Part shown: positions 1 to 9,063 of the stretch, piece by piece
How positions within the stretch are numbered: position 1 is the stretch's first letter
Layout of the letters: every line of letters begins with the position of its first letter
Assembly (NCBI RefSeq): GCF_007830125.1
Contig: NZ_VLLG01000008.1
Span: 62,001 to 126,000, forward strand
DNA length: 64,000 bases
Source: Chitinophaga japonensis
Lineage (GTDB): Bacteria; Bacteroidota; Bacteroidia; Chitinophagales; Chitinophagaceae
Direction: 5' to 3'
Made by a program: the position numbers and the translations under genes
Notes under the pieces: model-generated
The model's database searches: none
What the model saw: only the letters and a program-made list of their open reading frames with translations
Told to the model about the DNA's origin: nothing

Positions 1-318
1 TTCCTGGACTTTAAATGTTCCGTGAAAGTGGTGAACAATGCAACGGAAGCGCTGAACCATATACGCCGCTATTCCTCCAAACACTCCGAAGCCATTGTGA
101 CCGCCGATGCAGCCATCAGTGAACGCTTCCTGAACGAGGTGGACGCAGCCGCTGTATACGTGAACGCCTCCACCCGCTTTACAGACGGCGGCGTGTTCGG
201 GCTGGGAGCGGAGATCGGCATATCCACCCAAAAGCTGCATGCCCGCGGGCCTTTTGCCCTCGAAAAGCTCGTAACGGAAAAGTGGTTTGTGTACGGGCAG
301 GGACAGGTAAGAGAATAG
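1..318 (+). CDS. proA: Glutamate-5-semialdehyde dehydrogenase (gamma-glutamyl phosphate reductase), 3' part
   Basis: This is the C-terminal end of ProA, which reduces gamma-glutamyl phosphate to glutamate-5-semialdehyde with NADPH, the second step of proline synthesis in the cytoplasm. The reading frame is open from base 1, so the gene begins upstream of the window and only about 105 codons are seen. The visible part carries the family's closing block: HSEAIVT, the VDAAAVYVNASTRFTDGG stretch, GLGAEIGIST and LHARGP. The catalytic cysteine region lies in the missing part. A proB kinase gene would be expected next to it, but nothing of it is in view. The call rests on direct recognition of these ProA-specific motifs. 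Confidence 0.95.
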   Translation, partial: FLDFKCSVKVVNNATEALNHIRRYSSKHSEAIVTADAAISERFLNEVDAAAVYVNASTRFTDGGVFGLGAEIGISTQKLHARGPFALEKLVTEKWFVYGQGQVRE

Positions 319-398
319 CAGGTCCTTAAAATATACCGGGCACAGCCGAACCTTTTACCTTTCCATTTTGTTTTTACCTGCAATAAAACTGTTTCACC

Positions 399-653
399 AT
401 GGGCATTTTTTCCTGGATATTATTCGGTCTCATTGCCGGTGTTATTGCCAAGTGGATACATCCCGGCGATGATCCCGGTGGATGGATCATTACCATTGTG
501 CTGGGCATACTGGGCGCATTCCTGGGAGGATGGATAGGCACCTTGCTGGGCTGGGGCACTGTCAGCGGTTTTAATTTCCGCAGCTTTCTGCTGGCTATTG
601 GGGGCGCCGTGTTGCTGCTGGTCATTTACAGGGCTGTCTCTAAGAAGAAATAA
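399..653 (+). CDS. GlsB/YeaQ/YmgE family small membrane protein
   Basis: An 84-residue, very hydrophobic protein with three membrane segments (about residues 3-20, 28-50 and 58-78), glycine-rich in the way typical of the YeaQ/YmgE/GlsB (transglycosylase-associated) family. The conserved IAKWIHPGDDPGGW loop between the first two helices and the GW.IGTLLG stretch support the family. Members are induced by general or envelope stress, but their biochemical role is not established. Its length is normal for the family. It lies 80 bp after proA on the same strand and ends 4 bp before the convergent GLPGLI gene. No operator or promoter could be recognised. Confidence 0.85.
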   Translation: MGIFSWILFGLIAGVIAKWIHPGDDPGGWIITIVLGILGAFLGGWIGTLLGWGTVSGFNFRSFLLAIGGAVLLLVIYRAVSKKK

Positions 654-657
654 GCCG

Positions 658-1404
658 CTACAACATCATTACCTTAATATAGGTATTGCCATACCGGCCC
701 CAGTCTTTCAGGCTCCGGTTCAGGGTTTCCAGCAGTTCCTTATTATTTACTTTAGTGCCTTTCTTGGGCGCCTGCAGGGCGGTTTCCTGGGTAGATTCCG
801 TGAGCACTTTGGTAGCAAACCAGGTCACATGCTCGTGGGGCAGGGCCACGCCCAGTATCATGCCGGGCAGGCCGGAAAATGATTCCGGGCCGCCGGGTGT
901 TACAATGGCATCTGCATAAAAGGCCACCACGTAAATGGAGTCCATAATAATAGCATTGGCGCGGCGGCAGTCAAAGCCGGCTATGTTGCGCTTTTCATCC
1001 GTTATTTTCCAGTGGATAGAGCGGGTGCTGTCCTTTACCAGGAAGATCTCCTCGAACACTTTTTTCTGCGACACGCTTTCCTGCTTATCCAGCTCGCTGT
1101 AGATCACGTTGTCTTCCGCCGGGTCCGGGCGCAGGCGGATATTGTCCGGGTTTTCCCGCCCGGGCCTGTACAGGGTTTTGTTGTGGTGGAACAGCAGGTC
1201 GAAATAGGTGACCTTGAACTGGGGGGTACGCTTTTTCTCCAGCTCCTTCCAACTGCTGGATTCGTCGCTGTAGATGGCGTCCAGCCGGGCGTACATGTTC
1301 AGCCTTTTTTCAAACTCGATGCGGCCGTGTGTCAGGTAAACCGGGTTTTGCGCGGCCGCGTTTACCGCAAAGCATAGCAGGAGGTATGTGAATAGCCGTT
1401 GCAT
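658..1404 (-). CDS. GLPGLI family protein
   Basis: A 248-residue exported protein of the GLPGLI family, restricted to Bacteroidota and of unknown function. A Sec signal peptide covers about residues 1-19 (ending AAAQ). The name-giving motif appears as GLPGMI at residues 178-183 inside SFSGLPGMILG, near the end as usual. The gene lies 18 bp downstream of the large TonB-type barrel gene on the same strand, so the two are probably one transcript. This pairing is common in Bacteroidota, and the small protein is thought to work in the envelope with its partner receptor. No catalytic residue can be named. Confidence 0.85.
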   Translation of the reverse strand: MQRLFTYLLLCFAVNAAAQNPVYLTHGRIEFEKRLNMYARLDAIYSDESSSWKELEKKRTPQFKVTYFDLLFHHNKTLYRPGRENPDNIRLRPDPAEDNVIYSELDKQESVSQKKVFEEIFLVKDSTRSIHWKITDEKRNIAGFDCRRANAIIMDSIYVVAFYADAIVTPGGPESFSGLPGMILGVALPHEHVTWFATKVLTESTQETALQAPKKGTKVNNKELLETLNRSLKDWGRYGNTYIKVMML

Positions 1405-1422
1405 GGCAATTGTTTTTTACGG

Positions 1423-4203
1423 TTAATGTTTGCCGGCTGCGCCGGTCTTGTTAAAGTTCCAGGTAACAGACAGGAACAGGTAACGGCTGATGGTGCCGTA
1501 GGTGTTTTCCGAAATAAAGTTGCTGCTCACCTGCCGGTCAAACCCGATGTTCTCGTTCAGCAGGTCATTCACGGAGGCTTTTACCAGCAGCGCGTCGTTC
1601 TTCAGGAACTTCTTGCCGATCCATGCATTCCAGAGGATCACGTTATTATTGTTGTCAAACGCCGCCGTCTTTTGCCGCAGGTTGAAGTTGCAGTCGGTAT
1701 GCACCTGTAATTTCCAGGGCAGGTAAACATCTACATTTGGGTTGATGTTGAAGGTCCAGTAATTGGTCTTGATTTGCTGCTGTATGGACGAGCGGCTGTT
1801 GGTGTAGGTGGCGGAAGCGTCGAAACGGATCTCGTATTGCTTCTCTTTGGTCTGGTTCAGGTAAAAACCGCCCGTATAGTTACCGCTGTTGGTCTCGTTC
1901 AGCAGGTCGTTCACATAGTTGATGTAGCGGTTATAACGGAGGTTGCCGTTAAAGCCCAGGCGTGTACCTGTTTTCTTCAGCTTAAAGAAGTAGTCAAGGT
2001 ACAGGGAGCCGTTGCGGTTGCCGTCCACGTTCACTGCCTGGTTGGTCCTTTTACCGGTGGAATCCACGGTGCTGCGGCTGCTGATGGCATTACCGGTAAA
2101 ATTGTAGTAAATGCTGGCCCAGATACCACGTTCGGAAAGCATCCGGTAGTCATTGAACGAGAGGCGGAGCGTGTTGGAGAACTGGGGCTTCAGGTCCGGG
2201 TTACCGATCGTCACATTCAGCGGGTCTTCGTTGGTCCGCAAGGGTTGTATCTGCTCAATGCCCGGCTGCCGGGTGTAACCGCTATAATAAAAGCCCAGTC
2301 TTCTTTGCGAGGTGAAGCTATAGCCGATATTCGCCTGCGGGTACCAGTTCACGAAATCCCGCTGCAGGGTGGCGCCCTGGTGCATATCCTGCTGGTCAAA
2401 GCTGGTAAGGCCTACATTGCCGCCAAAGTTTACACGCAGCTTCTTGCCTACCAGGCTGTAACTGATGCCGCCGCGGTGTGTGAATATATTAAATGTATAG
2501 TCGCTGCTGTACAGGGTATCCAGCTCGCTGTATTTGCCATTGCCATCCAGGTTGAAGGAGTTCCGGTCGGAGTAGCTGTTGTTCAGCACAATGCCGTAGT
2601 TGAATATCAGGAAGGAGATGGCGGACAGCGGCTCCGTGTAGGTGAGCTTTGTATCGAAATAAATGCTTTCGCCTTTGTTGGTCTTGTACTGGTCTATCCG
2701 CTGGATGTCCTCCACGCCGCCGTCCTTGTAAAATTCCGTCAGGGCGTTCAGGTATCCGTCGGAGCTGTTGTTGGTGTAGCGTTCCATCAGGTTCAGGGAG
2801 ATGGTTCTGCCTTTTTTGCGCAGTTTTTTACGCCACAGGATATTGCTGTTCAGCGTCCGTACATCGCCGGTGGTAGCAATGTGTCGGTTGTTCTGGTTCA
2901 CCAGGGAGCTGTCTTCCGCAATGGACTGCGTGCTGTAGCTGCTGTTGGTGAGCTTGTGGTCCAGCCCTCCGTCCACGGTTATTTTGATGGAAGAGGAAGA
3001 GTCTATCTGCCACTCATAAATGCCATTGGCACGGTTGCGCAGTATGCTGTTGGAAAACTGTTCGTTGGAATTGGTATAATAAATGGTGTCCGGGAGCAGG
3101 TACTGGGAGCGGGTAGCGCTGTGGCCGTTCATGTACAACTGCATGATCTTGTAGTTGCCATTAATGGATTGCTTGTCCTCGTTCCATTTATTATTGTAAT
3201 GCAGGCCGCCGGTCTGCACCAGCGGATAGCCGCGGCCGTTATACCGTCCATCCCAGCTCTCCAGGTCGTCGGAGGTGGAAAAGAACATGTAGCTGTCCGT
3301 GGTCTCATCATAAGAAACATTGTCCGCGGAGCTCTGGCCAAAATTGTTCCGCTCCTGCCAGTTCAGCCCGGTTTTGCCGGTATTGGATACAATAGCGTAG
3401 CCGGATATTTTCTGTTTCTGTTTGAACATGTTCAGCATGGCCTGGCTGTCGTGGTAGCCGTCGTTGCCTGCGCCGGTGCTGAGCTTTCCGAAATAGCCGT
3501 TCTTTTTACTGTCTTTCAGCTTCAGGTTCAGCGTCTTGGTCTTTTCACCATCATCTATGCCGGTAAAGGTGGCCTGGTCGCTTTTTTTATCAAACACCTG
3601 CACCTTGTCCAACATGTCTGCCCGCAGGTTCTGTGTAGCCAGGGTAGGGTCGTCACCGAAAAACTCTTCGCCGTCTACCAGCACCTTCTGTACCTTTTCG
3701 CCCTGGGCTGTTATCTGCCCGTTCTTGTCTACCTGTATGCCCGGCAGTTTTTTCAGCAGGTCTTCCACCGTGGCGTTCGGCGGCACTTTAAAGCTGTCTG
3801 CATTATACTCCGTGGTATCACCTTTCATTTTAATAGCGGCAATGGTCTGGTTGATCACTACCTCCTGCAGCAGGCGGCTTTTCAGTGACAAGATAATATT
3901 AGCATGCGCCAGTGTAGTGGTGTCCGTTAGCGTCAGGGGCTCCACGTAGTCTGCAAACCCGGGTGCAGTCACCAACAGCAGGTAGTTACCGCCTTTCAGG
4001 GGCGCCAGGGAAAAATTGCCGCCGGCATCGCTGCGGGTAAACTTGTACAGCATGGAATCTTTGGCCTGTAACAGGGTGACCACTGCTTTAGCCAGCTTTT
4101 GATGGTTCAGGGTATCCACTATGCTGCCTTTTATGGAGGCTTGCTGGCTGTAGCACAGGCAGGGAACTACAATACAGAAAACAAGGGTTGATAGTGTCTT
4201 CAT
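1423..4203 (-). CDS. TonB-dependent receptor-like outer membrane beta-barrel protein
   Basis: A 926-residue outer-membrane protein. A signal peptide (about 1-20, ending CYSQQ) is followed by a carboxypeptidase-regulatory-like beta-sandwich (about 22-100), a plug-like domain (about 125-215, with LLKKLPGIQVDKNG and VLVDGEEFFGDDP) and a long barrel of the OMP_b-brl_3 type reaching the C-terminus. It is not a SusC: the SusC plug signature is absent and no SusD gene lies nearby. The gene is followed by a GLPGLI gene. The substrate is unknown; the family's usual role is TonB-driven uptake or signalling. A promoter-like pair lies just upstream at 4229-4259. Confidence 0.85.
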   Translation of the reverse strand: MKTLSTLVFCIVVPCLCYSQQASIKGSIVDTLNHQKLAKAVVTLLQAKDSMLYKFTRSDAGGNFSLAPLKGGNYLLLVTAPGFADYVEPLTLTDTTTLAHANIILSLKSRLLQEVVINQTIAAIKMKGDTTEYNADSFKVPPNATVEDLLKKLPGIQVDKNGQITAQGEKVQKVLVDGEEFFGDDPTLATQNLRADMLDKVQVFDKKSDQATFTGIDDGEKTKTLNLKLKDSKKNGYFGKLSTGAGNDGYHDSQAMLNMFKQKQKISGYAIVSNTGKTGLNWQERNNFGQSSADNVSYDETTDSYMFFSTSDDLESWDGRYNGRGYPLVQTGGLHYNNKWNEDKQSINGNYKIMQLYMNGHSATRSQYLLPDTIYYTNSNEQFSNSILRNRANGIYEWQIDSSSSIKITVDGGLDHKLTNSSYSTQSIAEDSSLVNQNNRHIATTGDVRTLNSNILWRKKLRKKGRTISLNLMERYTNNSSDGYLNALTEFYKDGGVEDIQRIDQYKTNKGESIYFDTKLTYTEPLSAISFLIFNYGIVLNNSYSDRNSFNLDGNGKYSELDTLYSSDYTFNIFTHRGGISYSLVGKKLRVNFGGNVGLTSFDQQDMHQGATLQRDFVNWYPQANIGYSFTSQRRLGFYYSGYTRQPGIEQIQPLRTNEDPLNVTIGNPDLKPQFSNTLRLSFNDYRMLSERGIWASIYYNFTGNAISSRSTVDSTGKRTNQAVNVDGNRNGSLYLDYFFKLKKTGTRLGFNGNLRYNRYINYVNDLLNETNSGNYTGGFYLNQTKEKQYEIRFDASATYTNSRSSIQQQIKTNYWTFNINPNVDVYLPWKLQVHTDCNFNLRQKTAAFDNNNNVILWNAWIGKKFLKNDALLVKASVNDLLNENIGFDRQVSSNFISENTYGTISRYLFLSVTWNFNKTGAAGKH

Positions 4204-4228
4204 TTGCCGGGATGTAAAGGGTTAGCTC

Positions 4229-4259
4229 TAAAGATGCGAACGGAGCTAAATTCCACAAA
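4229..4259 (-). promoter_or_regulatory. Candidate Bacteroidota promoter for the barrel/GLPGLI genes
   Basis: Read on the minus strand, a TTTG (-33 box, 4259-4256) is followed after 19 nt by CATCTTTA (4236-4229), six of eight positions to TAnnTTTG. Spacing and distance to the start codon (about 25 nt) fit a Bacteroidota sigma-A promoter. The rest of the 269-bp divergent gap to 4472 is AT-rich with no gene; a TATCTTTA at 4436-4443 could serve the kinase gene but has no matching -33 box. Confidence 0.35.
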
Positions 4260-4472
4260 TTCTATCAGATTATTTTAAAAACATAGTGAAAGAACTGTTA
4301 ATTTAATGAACAGTGCGCTATACTACCTGCTGATTATGATGATATGTACAACGTTTGCCTGCGTTTGTCCATTGCCTGTTCTCCGGGCAACTGCTGAAAG
4401 CTTTATAACGTATTCCTTTTCACTGATTTATTTAATATCTTTAGAACGTACAATGTTGCATATTCCTTTCAT

Positions 4473-6746
4473 ATGTTGAGGGTGCTGTCAATAGCCTGTC
4501 TTGTGCTGTTCGTCTGCCTGCAATCCCCTGCCCAAACGCCTTCCAGCCAACTACCGGGGGAGTTGCGATCGCTATTGCAAAAAAGCACTTCCGATGCCGG
4601 GCGCGTGCCGTTGCTCTGGAAGCTCGGTGAACATTATCTTACCCGGCCGGATGAGCATAAACAGGACCTGGACAGCGCTTTTTACTTTGTGCAGCATGCC
4701 CTGCAGCTCTGCGAGACCTTACAGGATATGCCTGCCCGTTATTACAGCATTGGCCTGCTGGGCAGGATATTTTTTGAGAGCGGGCAGCAGGAGCAGGGAA
4801 AGGCCTGTTTCCGGGAGGTAGCCGCTTACTATCACGGCCTGGGCAACAGCCAGGAGGAAATGACCTGGCTGCGGTACCTGGCCATTTTCCTGCCGGAGAT
4901 GGATAGCAATTATCCCGAGAAGGTGCGCATCCACGGGGAGGTGCTGGCTATCAGCCGGCAGGTAAAGGACACGCTGAGACAGGAGGAGGCGTTAAAGGAG
5001 ATTGCAGACGTATACCTGCGCTGGGGTAAGCTGGACACAGCGGAGCTTAAATTACTGGAGTTGCTGCGTATGCAGCAGGCGGTCCGTTCCCGGAAGCTGC
5101 TATACACCTATGACCTGCTGGCTGCTGTCAGCACCTACCAGGGCAACTATAACAAAGCGCTCCCCTACGCCATGGAAACCATCCGGCAGATGCAACTGGT
5201 GAAGGATACGGCACATGCCGGCATCTTTTATAACAGGATCGGTTCCATTTACGGCGAGCTGGGACACCATGAAAGAAGCACCTACTGGCACAGCAGGGCG
5301 TTTACGACCGAGAAAGCCAGGCATACCCATTCCCGTTACGTTGTTTGCGGCCACCTGGTGCGGTCCCTGATCTGGCAGGGGAAGCAGCAGGAAGCATTGC
5401 TGCTGCTCCGGAAAGCGGTGAAAGAGGACCCGCCGCAAAGCATGGTGGACAAGGGAGCGGTGGCCCGGGCCCTGGGCGACTGTTACAAGGCCCTGCACCG
5501 GTATACGCTGGCGGAAAGGTATTACCTGGAAATGATGCACTGGGAGGAACAGATGGGAAAGGGCAACATCTCCTACAGCCAGGAGGTATACTACTCCATC
5601 GGCAAGTTTTATACAGATCGCCGCCAGTATGATAAAGCCGGTTACTACCTGCGCAAGCTGCTGACCCTTCCGGCAGGGAAAAACAGCGCTATCAACCGGA
5701 AGAGAGATACCCATCTGGCGCTCTTTAAAGTAGATTCAGCGTCGGGTAGCTACCTGTCCGCTATCCGGCACCTGCAGTTGTATAACCTGCTGCGGGATTC
5801 CATTTTCACGGAAACCAAAAGCCGGCAACTCGCCGAGCTGCAGGTACGCTATGAAACATCCAGGAAAGAACAGGACATACAATTGCTGCGCAACAGGAGC
5901 CAGTTGGAGCGCAGCCGGCTGCAGCAGGCACGCCTGGGAAGGAACCTTACACTGGCCGGTATTATTATGCTGCTGGCCATCGTAGGATTATTATATAACC
6001 GTTACCGTTTGAAGCAGCGCAGCCACCGGCAACTGCAGGCCCAGCAGGAGGAGATCCACCGGAAGAACTATTCGCTGGAAGCGCTGGTGAAGGAAAAGGA
6101 CCGGCTGCTGGAAGAAAAGCAATGGCTGCTCAAGGAAGTGCACCACCGCGTAAAGAATAACCTGCAGATCGTTATGAGCCTGCTGAACACCCAGTCCGCC
6201 CACACGGAAAATGATGCGGCGCTGCTGGTGATCCGGGAGAACCAGCACCGGGTATACGCCATGTCGCTGATCCACCAGAAGCTGTACCAGTCCGAGAATG
6301 TGGCGCTGATAGACATGCCTGTGTATATAAGGGAGCTGGTAGATTACCTGCGCAGCAGTTTTGATACCCGCCATATCCGCTTTGAGCTGCGGATCGCCGC
6401 GGTGAAGCTGGACGTATCGCAAACCGTGCCCCTGGGCCTGATACTGAACGAAGCTGTGACCAATGCCATCAAGTACGCTTTCCCCGGGGAGCGTGACGGC
6501 TGTATTACCGTCACCCTGCGGCATGCTGCAGACGGGCACCTGCTCCTGGCCATTGCGGATAACGGCATCGGGCTGCCGGCAGACTTTGACCCGGGCAAAA
6601 GCAATTCCCTGGGCATGAGCCTGATGCAGGGGCTGAGCAGGCAACTGGGCGGCAGCTTCCAGATGCGGCAGGATGCCGGGCTGGCTATCGCCGTGCAATT
6701 CATGGCTACTTCCGCTATTATCAATGAAATGATCCCCTATGAATGA
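4473..6746 (+). CDS. TPR-containing sensor histidine kinase (HisKA_2 type)
   Basis: A 757-residue membrane kinase. Order: signal peptide (about 1-20), tetratricopeptide-like helical repeats in the periplasm (about 30-430), a coiled-coil stretch (about 440-490), one membrane helix (about 492-510), a cytoplasmic HisKA_2 dimerisation domain with LLKEVHHRVKNN (phospho-acceptor H557 or H558) and a HATPase_c domain (N box LILNEAVTNAIKYAF, G box DNGIGLP). It should sense an envelope signal through the repeats. The next gene, a response regulator, overlaps it by 8 bp and is its likely partner. A second, shorter kinase at 41290 is a clear paralogue of its C-terminal third. Confidence 0.9.
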   Translation: MLRVLSIACLVLFVCLQSPAQTPSSQLPGELRSLLQKSTSDAGRVPLLWKLGEHYLTRPDEHKQDLDSAFYFVQHALQLCETLQDMPARYYSIGLLGRIFFESGQQEQGKACFREVAAYYHGLGNSQEEMTWLRYLAIFLPEMDSNYPEKVRIHGEVLAISRQVKDTLRQEEALKEIADVYLRWGKLDTAELKLLELLRMQQAVRSRKLLYTYDLLAAVSTYQGNYNKALPYAMETIRQMQLVKDTAHAGIFYNRIGSIYGELGHHERSTYWHSRAFTTEKARHTHSRYVVCGHLVRSLIWQGKQQEALLLLRKAVKEDPPQSMVDKGAVARALGDCYKALHRYTLAERYYLEMMHWEEQMGKGNISYSQEVYYSIGKFYTDRRQYDKAGYYLRKLLTLPAGKNSAINRKRDTHLALFKVDSASGSYLSAIRHLQLYNLLRDSIFTETKSRQLAELQVRYETSRKEQDIQLLRNRSQLERSRLQQARLGRNLTLAGIIMLLAIVGLLYNRYRLKQRSHRQLQAQQEEIHRKNYSLEALVKEKDRLLEEKQWLLKEVHHRVKNNLQIVMSLLNTQSAHTENDAALLVIRENQHRVYAMSLIHQKLYQSENVALIDMPVYIRELVDYLRSSFDTRHIRFELRIAAVKLDVSQTVPLGLILNEAVTNAIKYAFPGERDGCITVTLRHAADGHLLLAIADNGIGLPADFDPGKSNSLGMSLMQGLSRQLGGSFQMRQDAGLAIAVQFMATSAIINEMIPYE

Positions 6747-8652
6747 AAAAGTACTGATCGTAGAAGACGAGTACATTGTGGCCAACGACCTTCGCCTGAT
6801 ATTGCAGAAGGCGGGCTACCAGGTATGCGGTATTGCAGCTTCCGTGCCGGAGGCGCTGGATATTATTGCGCAGCATCATCCCGGGCTGGTGCTGCTGGAT
6901 ATTTACCTGAAGGGTAAGCTTACCGGTATTGACCTGGCGCAGCAACTCCGCGAGCAGCATATTGCGTTCGTGTACCTTTCCGCCAATTCCAACCAGGAAG
7001 TGCTGGAGGCGGCCAAGGCTACGCAGCCCTACGGCTTCCTGGTAAAGCCTTTCCGGGAAAAGGATGTGCTGGTAACGCTGGACGTGGCCCGCTACCGCCA
7101 TGAGCACAGCCTGGAATCCACGCTGCACCGGGAAACACGCCTGCAGGAAGCGCTTAGCCGCATGATGGCGGAAGAGTCCGGCTATGAAGAAAAGCTGCTG
7201 AAAATGGCCATGGCCCTGCAATCCCATGTGCCGTTCGATTACCTGGCCGCCGGCCCGCTGGGCTTTTTAAGGATCGGTTTTGATGAATACCAGGTAATAG
7301 GCAACAGGGAATTATCCGTGATATCCGGGCAGCGGGAGGCCGCGCTGGAAACCCTGCAGGCCGCTGCTCCGCCGGACCATACGGTGGCCTGGTACAACCG
7401 GGAGGATTTCCAGCGGTTGTGCGCGCGGCATCCCTTCCGGCAATTGCTGGCGCGGACCTTCGGGCTGGAATCCCACCTGGTGATGCCCTTGCTGCTGGCC
7501 AATGGGGAGGTAACGGCCTTTTCCTTTTACAGCCGGCGCCCGGATGCTTACCAGGCAGCGCACCAGGCATTGCTGGGCCGCCTGCAGCCGCTGTTGCAGG
7601 CCGCTGTGGCGCCGGCGGTGAAACAATCCACCGGTCCTGCCGTGCTGCCCGGCGTCCCCGCTAATGAAAACTTTACCGGCATTATCGGCAGCAGTCACCG
7701 CCTGCTGCATGTGCTGGACCACGTGGCCCAGGTAGCGCCCTTTGATACCTCGGTGCTGATACTGGGTGAAAGCGGTACCGGCAAGGAAAAGATCGCGCAA
7801 AGCATTCACCGGCTATCGCCCCGCAGTCACAAACCGCTGGTAAAGGTGAACTGTGCGGCGCTGCCTTCCAACCTGATCGAATCCGAGCTGTTCGGCTACG
7901 AAAAGGGCGCATTTACCGGGGCAGCGGATAAAAGGATCGGCAAGTTCGAGCAGGCGCATGAAGGCACCATTTTCCTGGACGAGATCGGGGAGATGCCCCT
8001 GGAGCTGCAGGTAAAGCTGCTGCGCGTGTTGCAGGAAAAAGAAATAGAGCGCATAGGCGGCAGAAGCCCGGTGAAGATTAATGTGCGCATCATTGCCGCC
8101 ACCAACCGCCACCTGGAAAAAGAAGTGGCGGAAGGCCGCTTCCGGCTGGACCTGTATTACCGCCTGAACGTGTTCCCGGTCCTGCTGCCGCCCCTGCGGG
8201 AGCGCCCGGAAGACATCCGGCCCCTGGCCCTGTCGTTTGCAGAGCAATGCTGCAGCCGGGTCAAAAAGCGCTTTCCCGGCATTTCCGCGCAAATGATGAG
8301 CGAGCTGGAAGCCTGGCACTGGCCCGGCAACATCCGTGAGCTGGAAAATGTGATAGAGCAGTCCGTTATCCTGAACAACGGCGTGTCCCCGCTGGAGTTA
8401 AAACGCCCGCTGGGCAACGGCCTGTTTGCACCGCCACAGCCAGCTCCTTTGGAACAGGCGCCGGTCAAAACATTCACGGATGTGAAGAAATTGCTGCAGG
8501 ATACGGAACGCGCTTACATCCTTTCCGTACTGAAGAAAACCAATGGCCGTATACGAGGGGAGAGCGGCGCGGCGCAACTGCTGAACCTGAACCCTACTAC
8601 CCTGGAGTCCAGGATCGCCAGGCTGGGCATCCGCAAAGAGGAGATAAAATAA
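6739..8652 (+). CDS. Response regulator, NtrC-type sigma-54 activator (REC-GAF-like-AAA+-HTH_Fis)
   Basis: A 637-residue transcription activator. A receiver domain (1-120, phospho-acceptor D54, K103) is followed by a GAF-like middle domain (about 150-290), a sigma-54 interaction AAA+ ATPase (about 310-540, Walker A GESGTGKE, the GAFTGA loop, DEIGEMP) and a C-terminal Fis-type helix-turn-helix (about 585-635). The start codon lies inside the end of the kinase gene (8-bp overlap), so the two are translationally coupled. The receiver plus GAF arrangement suggests two inputs, phosphorylation and a small ligand. The intact GAFTGA loop means it should act with RpoN; no convincing -24/-12 promoter was seen nearby, so its targets may be elsewhere. 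Confidence 0.92.
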   Translation: MNEKVLIVEDEYIVANDLRLILQKAGYQVCGIAASVPEALDIIAQHHPGLVLLDIYLKGKLTGIDLAQQLREQHIAFVYLSANSNQEVLEAAKATQPYGFLVKPFREKDVLVTLDVARYRHEHSLESTLHRETRLQEALSRMMAEESGYEEKLLKMAMALQSHVPFDYLAAGPLGFLRIGFDEYQVIGNRELSVISGQREAALETLQAAAPPDHTVAWYNREDFQRLCARHPFRQLLARTFGLESHLVMPLLLANGEVTAFSFYSRRPDAYQAAHQALLGRLQPLLQAAVAPAVKQSTGPAVLPGVPANENFTGIIGSSHRLLHVLDHVAQVAPFDTSVLILGESGTGKEKIAQSIHRLSPRSHKPLVKVNCAALPSNLIESELFGYEKGAFTGAADKRIGKFEQAHEGTIFLDEIGEMPLELQVKLLRVLQEKEIERIGGRSPVKINVRIIAATNRHLEKEVAEGRFRLDLYYRLNVFPVLLPPLRERPEDIRPLALSFAEQCCSRVKKRFPGISAQMMSELEAWHWPGNIRELENVIEQSVILNNGVSPLELKRPLGNGLFAPPQPAPLEQAPVKTFTDVKKLLQDTERAYILSVLKKTNGRIRGESGAAQLLNLNPTTLESRIARLGIRKEEIK

Positions 8653-8784
8653 AAGAACCGGAATAAGAATATCCCGGCCTGTACCTAAACCTACAACTGT
8701 TACACTGTTAAAAACAAGCACATGGATTGTGCGTATATATTATCAGTTCGTTCTAATCTGTCATCAAAGGTGCAACGAAAAAAA

Positions 8785-8898
8785 ATGCGAAAGAATAGCG
8801 AAATAACGGATTCTGTTGTACTTATCCCGGTTTATGAGGAGCGGTCATTCCCGGATCATCGTGATATTATGAAAGGGCTCCGAAAAAATCGGAGGTAA
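8785..8898 (+). CDS. Possible small ORF of 37 codons
   Basis: ATG at 8785 to TAA at 8896-8898 encodes a charged 37-residue peptide without a membrane segment or recognised motif. The end of the ORF overlaps a small hairpin (CTCCGA, five A, TCGGAG). It is listed because it lies alone in a long gap; nothing beyond the open frame supports translation. Confidence 0.15.
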   Translation: MRKNSEITDSVVLIPVYEERSFPDHRDIMKGLRKNRR

Positions 8899-8972
8899 TA
8901 AAACCACCACCAGCGCACCTGCTTGTTGATTCCATTAGGTTAATAGACTCTTTTTCAATTTGTTATATCCTG

Positions 8973-9012
8973 CCGTACCGGCGCGTGCCTTTACCGGGCG
9001 CTTCCGGTACGG
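8973..9012 (+). other. Strong hairpin in the leader of the AraC-type regulator
   Basis: CCGTACCGG (8973-8981) pairs fully with CCGGTACGG (9004-9012), and an inner GCGC/GCGC pairing shortens the loop. No T-run follows, so it does not look like an intrinsic terminator. It ends about 50 nt before the AraC start codon and could be a DNA palindrome for a regulator or an RNA structure. Confidence 0.4.
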
Positions 9013-9063
9013 AAATGGAAGGGCCTGTGTTGTAACATATTATCCCAATAAAACTGCGTTGCC

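Larger units (their letters stand above)
8653..9063. other. 411-bp gene-poor gap with a short ORF and two hairpins
   Basis: No gene of normal length lies here. The stretch holds a 37-codon ORF (8785-8898), a 6-bp A-loop hairpin at its end (8878-8894) and a strong hairpin at 8973-9012 in the probable leader of the AraC gene. No -33/-7 promoter pair could be assigned with confidence. Confidence 0.5.

Noticed and set aside
1774..3888. 704-codon open frame antisense to the barrel gene
   Set aside because: It is a mirror of a GC-rich coding frame, lacks any domain, and its composition (Val, Ala, His and Gln rich) is typical of antisense translation. The barrel on the minus strand has clear family motifs.
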